From an uncultured Pseudomonadota bacterium (lineage in GTDB: Bacteria; Lernaellota; Lernaellaia; Lernaellales; Lernaellaceae), in contig CALBTQ010000512.1 of assembly GCA_937967875.1 (NCBI GenBank), positions 1 to 5,631 of the forward strand: 5,631 nt of DNA. Direction: 5' to 3'. The translations under genes were made by a program, and so were the position numbers. The notes under the pieces were generated by a model. That model made no database searches. It was not told where the DNA came from and was given only the letters and a program-made list of their open reading frames with translations. Shown here piece after piece: positions 1 through 5,585 of this stretch; the stretch's first letter is position 1; each line of letters starts with the position of its first letter.

Positions 1-68
1 TGCGCTTCGCCATCCGCGAAGGCGGCCGCACGGTCGGCGCCGGCGTGATCAGCAAGATCATTAAATAG
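1..68 (+). CDS. tufA: Elongation factor Tu, C-terminal end (5'-truncated)
   Basis: This is the last 21 codons of a gene entering from the left edge, read in frame from base 3 and ending at TAG 66-68. The peptide RFAIREGGRTVGAG followed by VISKIIK matches the end of EF-Tu domain 3, where RFAIREGGRTVGAGVV is nearly invariant. EF-Tu is the cytosolic GTPase that delivers aminoacyl-tRNA to the ribosomal A site. The tail ISKIIK is a normal variant of the VAKVL-type end. The downstream order rpmG-secE-nusG agrees with a tuf gene in this place. Many bacteria carry two tuf copies; the symbol tufA is by convention, and the fragment cannot say which copy this is. Confidence 0.95.
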   Translation, partial: RFAIREGGRTVGAGVISKIIK

Positions 69-81
69 AAAGTACAAGACG

Positions 82-237
82 ATGGGCGCACGAGACACAG
101 TGATTCTGGCTTGCTCCAAATGCAAACGCCGTAATTATACGACCACGCGCAACAAGAAAAAGCAGCAGGCCAAAGTGGAAATGAAGAAGTACTGTCCCTT
201 CGATCGTGAGCATACGATCCATAAGGAATCGAAGTAG
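82..237 (+). CDS. rpmG: 50S ribosomal protein bL33, cysteine type with altered fourth zinc ligand
   Basis: A 51-residue protein, the usual bL33 length. It sits on the large subunit near the E site. The N-terminus reads MGARDTVILACSKCKRRNYTT, a typical zinc-binding (C+) bL33 opening, with C11 and C14 as the first CxxC knuckle, a basic segment (RNKKKQQAK) and the family ending HTIHKESK. The second knuckle is normally CxxC but reads C38-P-F-D41, so the fourth cysteine is replaced by aspartate. H44 lies three residues further on. This is intermediate between the C+ form and the zinc-free C- form. The ATG lies 14 bp after the tufA stop, with only a weak purine-rich stretch (AAAG, AAG) before it. 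This suggests translational coupling or readthrough from tufA. The family call is certain; metal binding is not. Confidence 0.95.
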   Translation: MGARDTVILACSKCKRRNYTTTRNKKKQQAKVEMKKYCPFDREHTIHKESK

Positions 238-256
238 GGACAGCGCACAATACAAT

Positions 257-299
257 GTCTTCGGCGTCTTGGTTATGCCAAGTCGCCGTAGACCTTTTT
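257..299 (+). terminator. Terminator-like hairpin plus T tract between rpmG and secE
   Basis: Arms 257-272 and 278-293 pair in three blocks: GTCT/AGAC (4 bp), CGGCG/CGCCG (5 bp) and CTTGG/CCAAG (5 bp). They are separated by two symmetric T-T mismatches (261/289 and 267/283) and closed by a 5-nt loop, TTATG. C294 and five Ts (295-299) follow at once. This is the classic layout of a Rho-independent terminator and would end the tufA-rpmG transcript. Only 17 bp remain before the secE start, too little for a separate promoter after it. It may therefore act as a partial attenuator or an RNA-processing site. The structure is read directly; termination strength is inferred. Confidence 0.75.
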
Positions 300-316
300 C
301 ACGGTAGGGAAACGTT

Positions 317-505
317 GTGCTTACCAAGATCAAACAGTTTCTGAGGGAAGTTCGGGTCGAGCTGAAGAAAGTATCCTGGCCCAGCCGCGAAATCACCATC
401 GGTTCGACCTGGGTCGTGATCACGGTGTGTTTTATTTTCGCCGTGTACTTTTTTGTCGTCGATTTGTTCGTCGGCAAAGTCATCACCGGATTCCTTAAGC
501 TTTAG
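317..505 (+). CDS. secE: Preprotein translocase subunit SecE
   Basis: A 62-residue SecE of the short, single-membrane-span type found in most bacteria, unlike the three-span E. coli protein. It clamps SecY in the SecYEG channel of the inner membrane and is needed for protein export. Residues 1-26 form the amphipathic cytoplasmic part, with the family motif VELKKVSWPSR at about 14-24. Residues about 30-50 (STWVVITVCFIFAVYFFVVDL) form the single transmembrane helix. The start is GTG at 317, chosen because AGGGA (306-310) lies 6 nt upstream and because the N-terminus LTKIKQFLREVR matches family form. Immediate linkage to nusG is the standard bacterial arrangement. The unusual point is the terminator-like hairpin just before it, which suggests secE-nusG expression is tuned relative to tufA-rpmG. 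Confidence 0.95.
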   Translation: MLTKIKQFLREVRVELKKVSWPSREITIGSTWVVITVCFIFAVYFFVVDLFVGKVITGFLKL

Positions 506-514
506 GAAATATCC

Positions 515-1048
515 ATGGCTGATATGAAATGGTACGTGGTGCACACGTATTCGGGATACGAGGCCAAGGCCAAGCTGGCGCTGGAAGAACGCATGCGCGC
601 GCACGGGCTGGGCGAGTATCTCGAAGAGATTCTGATTCCTTCGGAAAATGTGGTGGAGGTCGTCAAGGGTTCGAAGCGGACGACCAACCGCAAGTTTTTC
701 CCGGGTTACATTCTGGTGAAGATGGAGTTGAACGAACGCACCTACCACATCGTGAAATCGACTCCGAAGATCACCGGGTTCGTGGGCGGCTCGCAGAATC
801 CTCCGTCGGTTCCGGAAGAGGAAGTGCGGCGCCTGAATAAACAGATCAGCGAGGGCGCCATCCGGCCGGTGCCCAAGGTCGAGTTCGAGAAAGGCGAGAC
901 GGTGCGCATCGTCGAAGGCCCGTTCGCCAATTTCAGCGGCCTGGTCGAGGAAGTGAAGCCGGAAAAAGGCAAATTACGGGTGATGGTTTCCATCTTCGGC
1001 CGCTCAACGCCGGTCGAGTTGGAGTTTTTCCAGGTGGAAAAGGCATAG
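515..1048 (+). CDS. nusG: Transcription termination/antitermination factor NusG
   Basis: A full-length 177-residue NusG. The NGN domain (about 4-118) begins with KWYVVHTYSGYEAKAK and holds the NRKFFPGYILVKM core at 58-70, the face that contacts the RNA polymerase beta' clamp helices and beta gate loop. The KOW domain (about 122-175) carries the signature KGETVRIVEGPFANFSG, which ends near 142. In related proteins this domain binds Rho or S10/NusE, linking RNA polymerase to termination or to the leading ribosome. No insertion or extra domain is present, so this is housekeeping NusG and not a specialised paralogue such as RfaH or LoaP. The ATG lies 9 bp after the secE stop; AGGA (504-507) overlaps that stop and serves as ribosome binding site, implying coupled translation. 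Confidence 0.98.
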   Translation: MADMKWYVVHTYSGYEAKAKLALEERMRAHGLGEYLEEILIPSENVVEVVKGSKRTTNRKFFPGYILVKMELNERTYHIVKSTPKITGFVGGSQNPPSVPEEEVRRLNKQISEGAIRPVPKVEFEKGETVRIVEGPFANFSGLVEEVKPEKGKLRVMVSIFGRSTPVELEFFQVEKA

Positions 1049-1086
1049 TCCAACGCCAACGAAGCGAATAGTTAAAGAGGCAGCCA

Positions 1087-1515
1087 ATGGCCAAGAAAGT
1101 GTTAGCGAATGTGAAACTCCAGTGTCCCGCCGGCAAAGCGACGCCGTCGCCGCCGGTCGGCCCCGCGTTGGGCCAGCACGGCGTGAACATCATGGAGTTC
1201 TGCAAGCAGTTCAATGCCAAGACGCAGAAGCAGGCCGCCGAAGGCCTGATCATTCCGGTTTTGGTGACGATTTATGCGGACCGCACGTTTTCGTTCGTGC
1301 TCAAGAGCCCGCCGGCGTCGGTGCTGCTGAAAAAAGCGGCGAACATCGCCAAGGGTTCGGGCGTTCCGAACAAGGAAAACGTCGGTAAGGTTACCTGGGA
1401 TCAGGTGCGGGAGATCGCCCAGACCAAGATGGCCGACCTGAACACCGACGATCTGGAACAGGCTTCCAGGATCGTGGCGGGTACGGCGCGGTCGATGGGG
1501 ATCGAAGTCAAATAA
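1087..1515 (+). CDS. rplK: 50S ribosomal protein uL11
   Basis: A 142-residue uL11, normal length. It binds the GTPase-associated centre of 23S rRNA (helices 43/44) at the base of the L12 stalk. The N-terminal domain (1-70) shows [20 protein letters not shown] and [16 protein letters not shown]. The proline-rich hinge, where thiostrepton binds at the rRNA interface, is intact (P19, P22, P25). The rRNA-binding C-terminal domain (about 74-142) contains [33 protein letters not shown] and the ending [14 protein letters not shown]. Cys at position 13 replaces the commoner Ile in LQIPAGKA, and Trp104 (KVTWDQ) is less usual; both look harmless. AGAGG (1076-1080) sits 6 nt before the ATG. In E. coli, L1 represses this gene pair through a site near the rplK start. 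I could not identify such a site in the 38-bp nusG-rplK gap. Confidence 0.98.
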   Translation: MAKKVLANVKLQCPAGKATPSPPVGPALGQHGVNIMEFCKQFNAKTQKQAAEGLIIPVLVTIYADRTFSFVLKSPPASVLLKKAANIAKGSGVPNKENVGKVTWDQVREIAQTKMADLNTDDLEQASRIVAGTARSMGIEVK

Positions 1516-1538
1516 GACCGCGACTCAGGAGGAGAGTA

Positions 1539-2243
1539 ATGTCCAAGCAAGGTAAAAAGTTCCGGGAAGCGGCTGCCAAGATCGACCGGCAGCAGCGTTA
1601 TTCCGTCGACGAGGCGATCGGCTTGTGCAAAGAAGCCGGCACGGCCAAGTTCGACGAAAGCGTGGACGTGGCGTTCCGCCTCGGCGTCAATCCGCGTCAC
1701 GCCGACCAGATGGTGCGCGGCAGTTGCCTGCTGCCGCACGGCACCGGCAAAACCGTGCGCGTCATCGTTTTCGCCAAAGGCGACAAAGAGAAAGAAGCGC
1801 AGGACGCCGGCGCCGATTACGTGGGCTCGGAAGAACTGGTGGAGAAAGTCGCCGCCGGTTGGCTCGAGTTCGACCGCGTGATCGCCACGCCCGATGCGAT
1901 GAAATTCGTCTCCAAGCTCGGCCGTGTGCTCGGCCCGCGCGGAATGATGCCCAACCCCAAGACCGGCACGGTCACTTTCGACGTGGGTCAGGCGGTGAAA
2001 GAAACCAAAATGGGCAAAGTCGAATTCCGCGTCGACAAGGTCGGCAACCTGCACGTGCCGATCGGCAAGAAGAGCTTCGAAAACGAAAAATTGCGCGGCA
2101 ACCTGTTGGCGTTGGCCGAAACGATCATGCGCCTGAAACCCCCGACGAGCAAAGGCACGTACATGAAAAACGTGACCATCAGCACGACGATGGGGCCCGG
2201 CGTGAAGGTCGATACGTCCGATCTGCAGGCGCTGTTGCGTTAG
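1539..2243 (+). CDS. rplA: 50S ribosomal protein uL1
   Basis: A 234-residue uL1, full length. It forms the mobile L1 stalk that guides deacylated tRNA out of the E site. Domain I is made of both termini: [12 protein letters not shown] near 21-32, [20 protein letters not shown] (38-57), [13 protein letters not shown] (59-71) and the C-terminal [18 protein letters not shown] (204-221). The rRNA-contact signature [20 protein letters not shown] is at about 118-137, followed by PNPKTGTV. Domain II lies between about 72 and 158 and contains [11 protein letters not shown]. The Cys in [12 protein letters not shown] is a mild departure from the usual RGTVVLPHGTGK. An excellent Shine-Dalgarno, AGGAGG (1527-1532), lies 6 nt before the ATG. 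uL1 is commonly the autogenous repressor of the rplK-rplA pair. The 236-bp gene-free leader of rplJ follows. Confidence 0.98.
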   Translation: MSKQGKKFREAAAKIDRQQRYSVDEAIGLCKEAGTAKFDESVDVAFRLGVNPRHADQMVRGSCLLPHGTGKTVRVIVFAKGDKEKEAQDAGADYVGSEELVEKVAAGWLEFDRVIATPDAMKFVSKLGRVLGPRGMMPNPKTGTVTFDVGQAVKETKMGKVEFRVDKVGNLHVPIGKKSFENEKLRGNLLALAETIMRLKPPTSKGTYMKNVTISTTMGPGVKVDTSDLQALLR

Positions 2244-2255
2244 TGATTTTTCGCC

Positions 2256-2280
2256 TCGCCGGCGGCCGGGCGGCCGGCGA
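2256..2280 (+). repeat. GC-rich inverted repeat after rplA
   Basis: The arms TCGCCGGC (2256-2263) and GCCGGCGA (2273-2280) are perfect 8-bp complements around a 9-nt loop. No T tract follows (the T5 run at 2247-2251 lies upstream), so this is not a standard intrinsic terminator. The loop bases CCGGGCG (2266-2272) are exactly complementary to CGCCCGG (2305-2311), which would allow an alternative or pseudoknotted fold. The pairing is seen directly. Function is unknown, and GC-rich sequence makes such matches easier by chance. Confidence 0.55.
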
Positions 2281-2289
2281 CCAGCGTTC

Positions 2290-2303
2290 GCGCCGCAAGG
2301 CGC
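2290..2303 (+). other. Small hairpin with GCAA tetraloop in the rplJ leader
   Basis: GCGCC (2290-2294) pairs with GGCGC (2299-2303), closing a GCAA loop of the stable GNRA class. It lies between the upstream inverted repeat and the L10 leader, just before the CGCCCGG segment (2305-2311) that could pair back to the first hairpin's loop. It may only be a spacer helix. The structure is visible; its role is unknown. Confidence 0.4.
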
Positions 2304-2313
2304 TCGCCCGGAT

Positions 2314-2375
2314 GCGTCAAAGACCGTAGGCACCGTTTCGACGGTTTAATCGGCGTCGCCGACCTACCGAGACGC
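2314..2375 (+). promoter_or_regulatory. Ribosomal protein L10 leader (autoregulatory mRNA element)
   Basis: The element holds the conserved halves AAAGACCGTAGGC and CCTACCGAGAC known from bacterial L10 leaders (Rfam family 'L10_leader'). Visible pairing: outer stem GCGTC (2314-2318) with GACGC (2371-2375); an asymmetric internal loop with the purine-rich, kink-turn-like AAAGACC (2319-2325) opposite CGA (2368-2370); inner stem GTAGG (2326-2330) with CCTAC (2363-2367). Inside are two hairpins, ACCGT/ACGGT (2332-2336 and 2341-2345) with a TTCG loop and CGGC/GCCG (2351-2354 and 2358-2361). In known cases the L10-(L12)n complex binds this fold and represses its own rplJ-rplL translation. Position upstream of rplJ fits exactly. 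Family identity is strong; repression here is inferred. Confidence 0.9.
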
Positions 2376-2385
2376 GAAAGGCCAT

Positions 2386-2411
2386 GGTCGATTGCTTTCG
2401 GGCGATCGATC
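2386..2411 (+). other. Hairpin between the L10 leader and the rplJ ribosome binding site
   Basis: TCGATTGC (2388-2395) pairs with GCGATCGA (2402-2409) through 8 bp including one G-T wobble, around a 6-nt loop. Two further pairs (2386-2387 with 2410-2411) can extend it. No T tract follows, so it is not an intrinsic terminator. Its 3' side abuts the TCCCCC run (2410-2415) that is complementary to the rplJ Shine-Dalgarno, so it could influence access to that sequence. Confidence 0.45.
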
Positions 2412-2466
2412 CCCCAGGTGGGACGGCCGATTGCGTAAGGTAGCGGCACGCTCCACCAATAACGCG

Positions 2467-2475
2467 AAAGGGGGA
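2467..2475 (+). promoter_or_regulatory. rplJ ribosome binding site
   Basis: AAAGGGGGA lies 4 nt before a TTG codon and decides the rplJ start, since no ATG or GTG in frame gives the canonical L10 N-terminus. The GGGGGA part (2470-2475) is exactly complementary to TCCCCC at 2410-2415, so the site could be masked by local folding. Confidence 0.7.
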
Positions 2476-2479
2476 CAAT

Positions 2480-3010
2480 TTGGATCGCCAAGGCAAAGAA
2501 CAAATCGTTCAGATGCTGACCGAGAAGGCGAGCCAAGCCCAGTTGCTCATTCTGGTCGACTACTGCGGTATGAGTGTCGGTCAGATGAACAAGCTTCGCA
2601 GCGAACTGAGAAAGTCGGCCAAGTGTGATCTGATCATTGCAAAGAACACCTTGGCGCGGCGCGCGTTCGCCGGCACCGACCTGCTCAAACTCGACGAGCA
2701 GATGGTAGGCACCAACGCGTATCTGTTCGCCTACGAAGATCCGGTTTCGCCGACCAAAGTGTTGGTCGATTCGCTCAAGGGTATGCCGAAGTTGGAAATC
2801 AAAGTCGGCGTGTTCAACGGCGATGTGATCAACAAGGGGCAAATCGAGCAACTGGCGAAGATGCCAAGCAAGACGGAACTCCAGGGGATGCTGGCCGGCG
2901 TGCTCAACGCGCCGATTCGCAATTGCGCCAGCGCTCTGGCGGCCATTCCGCGCGGCTTGGCGACGGCTCTAGCCGCTCTGCGGGATCAGCGCGAAAAAGA
3001 AGCAGCGTAA
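2480..3010 (+). CDS. rplJ: 50S ribosomal protein uL10 (L12 stalk base)
   Basis: A 176-residue uL10. It anchors L12 dimers to 23S rRNA near uL11. The globular rRNA-binding domain starts MDRQGKEQIVQMLTEKAS and carries the core LVDYCGMSVGQMNKLRSELR (25-44), then IIAKNTLARRAF (52-63) and VGTNAYLFAYEDPVSPTKVL (76-95). The later segment KLPS-like AKMPSKTELQGMLAGVLNAP (126-145) leads to the alanine-rich C-terminal helix (about 145-176) that binds L12 dimers. The start is TTG at 2480, supported by the strong Shine-Dalgarno 4 nt upstream and by the match of residues 1-10 to the family. NAYLFAYE replaces the more usual TAIAFGY-type strand, a mild divergence. Preceded by its own leader RNA and followed by rplL after 42 bp, it is the expected autoregulated stalk pair. 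The number of L12 dimers bound cannot be read reliably here. Confidence 0.97.
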   Translation: MDRQGKEQIVQMLTEKASQAQLLILVDYCGMSVGQMNKLRSELRKSAKCDLIIAKNTLARRAFAGTDLLKLDEQMVGTNAYLFAYEDPVSPTKVLVDSLKGMPKLEIKVGVFNGDVINKGQIEQLAKMPSKTELQGMLAGVLNAPIRNCASALAAIPRGLATALAALRDQREKEAA

Positions 3011-3052
3011 ATCAAGTAATTCAATACCTTACGATACGAAGGAGTAACGACC

Positions 3053-3439
3053 ATGGCCGAAATTACCAAAGAACAAATTCTGGAAGCTATCGCGAATATG
3101 TCCGTGCTCGAACTGTCCGAGCTGGTCAAGATGATCGAAGAGAAGTTCGGTGTCTCCGCCGCCGCTCCGGTGATGATGGGCGCGATGCCCGCCGCCGCCG
3201 CCGCGGGTGAAGCCGCCGAAGAGAAGACCGAATTCGACGTCATCCTGGTCGACGCCGGTGCGCAGAAAATTCAGGTCATCAAAGTCGTCCGCGGCATCCG
3301 CAGCGACCTGGGCCTGAAGGAAGCCAAAGAATTGGTCGACGCGCTGCCCAAGCCGGTCAAAGAAGGCGTACCCAAGGACGAAGCCGAAGCGGTCAAAAAG
3401 CAGCTCGAAGAAGCCGGCGCGAAAGTGGAAATCAAATAG
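3053..3439 (+). CDS. rplL: 50S ribosomal protein bL12 (L7/L12)
   Basis: A 128-residue bL12, the flexible stalk protein that recruits and stimulates the translational GTPases, including the EF-Tu encoded at the start of the window. The N-terminal dimerisation and L10-binding domain (1-33) reads [20 protein letters not shown] and onward to [11 protein letters not shown]. The hinge (about 35-56) is rich in Ala, Met and Gly. The globular C-terminal domain (57-128) contains [40 protein letters not shown] and the ending [11 protein letters not shown]. The G-factor-binding surface ([14 protein letters not shown]) is intact. AAGGAG (3039-3044) lies 8 nt before the ATG. This strong site fits the several-fold molar excess of L12 over other ribosomal proteins. 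A terminator-like hairpin follows after 23 bp. Confidence 0.98.
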   Translation: MAEITKEQILEAIANMSVLELSELVKMIEEKFGVSAAAPVMMGAMPAAAAAGEAAEEKTEFDVILVDAGAQKIQVIKVVRGIRSDLGLKEAKELVDALPKPVKEGVPKDEAEAVKKQLEEAGAKVEIK

Positions 3440-3462
3440 TTCCGACAGCCTGTTAATGTTCT

Positions 3463-3503
3463 GCGACGGGGGGAGTAAGGGCCACTCCCCCTATCGCGGT
3501 TTT
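3463..3503 (+). terminator. Attenuator-like hairpin in the rplL-rpoB gap
   Basis: GGGGGAGT (3469-3476) pairs perfectly with ACTCCCCC (3484-3491) around a 7-nt loop. A G-T pair (3468/3492) and, past one C-A mismatch, GCGA (3463-3466) with TCGC (3494-3497) extend it to about 13 pairs. GG and four Ts (3500-3503) follow. The short T run, offset by 2 nt, suggests partial rather than complete termination. E. coli has a partial terminator in the same gap, lowering rpoBC relative to rplJL. Equivalence here is by position and structure, not sequence. A role as an RNase III processing stem is an alternative. Confidence 0.7.
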
Positions 3504-3510
3504 GGCTAGG

Positions 3511-3544
3511 GGTTTTCGTCCGGTATGGCCCGGCCGGACGAACC
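3511..3544 (+). other. Second hairpin in the rplL-rpoB gap
   Basis: TTCGTCCGG (3515-3523) is exactly complementary to CCGGACGAA (3534-3542), giving a 9-bp stem with a 10-nt loop. GG/CC (3511-3512 with 3543-3544) can extend it past a two-T bulge. No T tract follows, so termination is unlikely. It may protect the rpoB mRNA 5' end or serve as an RNase III target together with the hairpin just upstream. Function is inferred only from position. Confidence 0.5.
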
Positions 3545-3579
3545 GGGTGGCCCAGGACTTAGGGATCTCGGACTATCGT

Positions 3580-3586
3580 AAAGGAG
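3580..3586 (+). promoter_or_regulatory. rpoB ribosome binding site
   Basis: AAAGGAG stands 8 nt before the ATG at 3595. It decides against an upstream in-frame TTG at 3502. That start would add 31 residues (beginning [12 protein letters not shown]) unlike any RpoB N-terminus I know and would translate through the second hairpin. Confidence 0.85.
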
Positions 3587-3594
3587 ACCCTCGG

Positions 3595-5585
3595 ATGCAT
3601 ACATCCCTCGGCGAAATGAAACGGTTCCGCAAATCCTACGCGAAAATTAAAAAAATCATTGATATCCCGAACTTGATCGATATCCAGAAGAAATCCTACG
3701 AGCGCTTCCTGCAGTCGCAGACGCTGTCGGAGCAGCGCGAGGATATCGGTTTGCAGGGCGTGTTCAAGAGCGTGTTCCCCATTCACGACTACAACAACAT
3801 GAGCTCGCTCGAATTCGTCAATTACAGCCTCGAAGAGCCGAAGTACGACGTCGAGGAATGCAAGCAGCGCGGGCTGAATTTCGCCGCGCCGTTCAAGGTC
3901 GTGATCCGGCTGGTCGTTTGGGACGTCGATGAGAAAAGCGGCGCGAAGTCCATTCGCGACGTCAAAGAGCAGGAAGTGTATTTCGGTGAAATTCCGCTGA
4001 TGACCGAAAACGGCACGTTCATCATCAACGGGACCGAGCGGGTCATCGTCAGCCAGCTTCACCGCAGCCCCGGCGTGTTCTTCGACCACGACAAGGGCAA
4101 AACGCACAGCTCGGGCAAGTTGTTGTTCAACGCCCGCATCATTCCCTACCGCGGGTCCTGGATCGATTTCGAATTCGACACCAAGGACATTTTGCACGTG
4201 CGCATCGACCGGCGCCGCAAGCTGCCGGCCACCGTCCTGCTCAAAGCTCTGGGCTACTCCGACGATGAAATTCTGACCCTGTATTACGACAAGCACTTCG
4301 AAAAGATCCAGGTGACGATCGACGGCGAATTCGCCGACTTCAAAACCGATCCGCGCTGGCTGCGCGACCAGGTGCTGACCATCGACCTGAAGGATCCCGA
4401 GGGACGGGTGATCGCCCGCCGCGGCTCGCGGATCGAGGGCAAGCACCTGCGCAAAATGCGCGACGCGAAGATGAAGGAATTCCGCCTGGCCAAACAGGAC
4501 GTGATCGGCAAATACGCCGGCGAATACGTGATCAACACGGAAAGCGGCGAAGTCATTCTCGAGCCGTCCGAGAAAATCGAAGAGGAAAACCTCGAAAAGT
4601 TGCTGGAGGCCGGGGTCACGGTCTTCAACATTCTACGTACCGAAACGATGACCATCAGCCAGTCGTTGCGCGAAACCCTGGCGCAGGACAAGGTGTCCGG
4701 CCAGGAAGAGGCGATGATCGAAATCTACAAGCGGTTGCGGCCCGGCGATCCGCCGACCAAGGAAACCGCCGAACAGTTGTTCAACAACCTGTTCTTCAAC
4801 GCCGAGCGCTACGACCTGTCCAAGGTGGGCCGGGTCAAAATGAACCACAAACTCGGCCTGACCGAAGACGTCGAAAAGATGACGTTGAGCAAGGACGACA
4901 TCCTGGCGGTCGTGTTCTACCTGCTGGACCTCAAGGAAGGCCGGGGCGAAGTCGACGACATCGACCACCTGGGCAACCGGCGCGTGCGCGCGGTCGGCGA
5001 GCTGGTGGAAAACCAGTACCGCATCGGCCTGGTGCGCATGGAGCGGGCGATCCGCGAGCGCATGAGCCTGCAGGAAATCGACACGCTGATGCCGCACGAT
5101 CTGATCAACGCCAAGCCGGTCAGCGCGGTGATCAAGGAATTCTTCGGCAGCTCGCAGTTGTCGCAGTTCATGGATCAGACCAACCCGCTGTCGGAAGTCA
5201 CGCACAAACGCCGCCTGTCGGCCTTGGGCCCCGGCGGTCTGACCCGCGAGCGCGCGGGCTTCGAAGTGCGCGACGTGCACAACACGCACTACGGCCGCAT
5301 CTGCCCGGTCGAGACGCCGGAAGGTCCGAACATCGGTCTGATCGCCAGCCTCTCGACCTTCGCCCGCGTCAACGACCTGGGCTTTATCGAGACGCCTTAC
5401 CGGCCGGTGGAAGGCGGCGTGGTCAGCGACGACGCCGTGTTCCTGTCGGCGTTGGAAGAAGAGAATTACAACATCGCGCAGGCGAACGCGCCGTTGGATG
5501 AGCGCAACCGCTTCTTGAAGACAATTATTTCCGCGCGCGAAGCCGGCGACTTCTCGCTGGTGTCGGCCGACCAGGTCCACTACAT
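3595..5585 (+). CDS. rpoB: DNA-directed RNA polymerase subunit beta, N-terminal half (3'-truncated by contig end)
   Basis: The catalytic beta subunit of RNA polymerase. About 663 genuine residues remain, roughly half of the usual 1,300-1,400. The N-terminus reads [20 protein letters not shown], typical of the protrusion domain. [20 protein letters not shown] (134-153) and [10 protein letters not shown] follow, and the lobe region continues to about 450. The fork region has [19 protein letters not shown] (516-534), then [20 protein letters not shown], and [13 protein letters not shown] (570-582). Rifampicin-pocket residues S523, Q524, D527, H537, R540 and S542 (E. coli 512, 513, 516, 526, 529, 531) are wild type; T529 replaces E. 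coli N518. The reading frame seems to end at TAG 5605-5607, but its last codons (IDRKSVV) are sequencing adapter from 5586 onward. The true gene continues, with rpoC expected after it. Confidence 0.98.

Noticed and set aside
238..316. A tRNA gene, often tRNA-Trp, between rpmG and secE
   Set aside because: I looked because some bacteria have one here. No cloverleaf, T-arm GTTCRA-type motif or anticodon arm is present; the palindrome is a single long hairpin.
1049..1086. An L1-binding operator before rplK
   Set aside because: Expected from E. coli, but the 38-bp gap shows no convincing hairpin with the L1-site pattern, so I cannot support it.
2244..2280. Intrinsic terminator after rplA
   Set aside because: The T5 run (2247-2251) lies before, not after, the GC-rich hairpin, and no strong hairpin precedes it in the end of rplA.
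1401..2333. Long antisense open frame of 310 codons opposite rplK and rplA
   Set aside because: It mirrors the GC-rich third-position pattern of the sense genes, has a His/Arg/Phe-rich composition without recognisable domains, and overlaps two certain ribosomal protein genes.
2392..2628. A small 78-codon gene in the rplJ leader
   Set aside because: It overlaps the rplJ start in another frame, lacks a ribosome binding site, and its Arg/Ser-rich peptide resembles nothing. The region is better explained as leader RNA.
3502..3594. N-terminal extension of RpoB from an upstream TTG
   Set aside because: It has no suitable Shine-Dalgarno, runs through a stable hairpin, and encodes residues unlike RpoB. 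The ATG at 3595 has a well-placed AAAGGAG.
3559..4446. Antisense open frame of 295 codons opposite rpoB
   Set aside because: Low-stop shadow of rpoB codon usage. No ribosome binding site or family resemblance, and the sense strand is unmistakably RpoB.
4633..5580. Antisense open frame of 315 codons opposite rpoB
   Set aside because: Same shadow effect. Composition is rich in Val, Ala, His and Gln, as expected from reading rpoB codons backward, with no domain signal.
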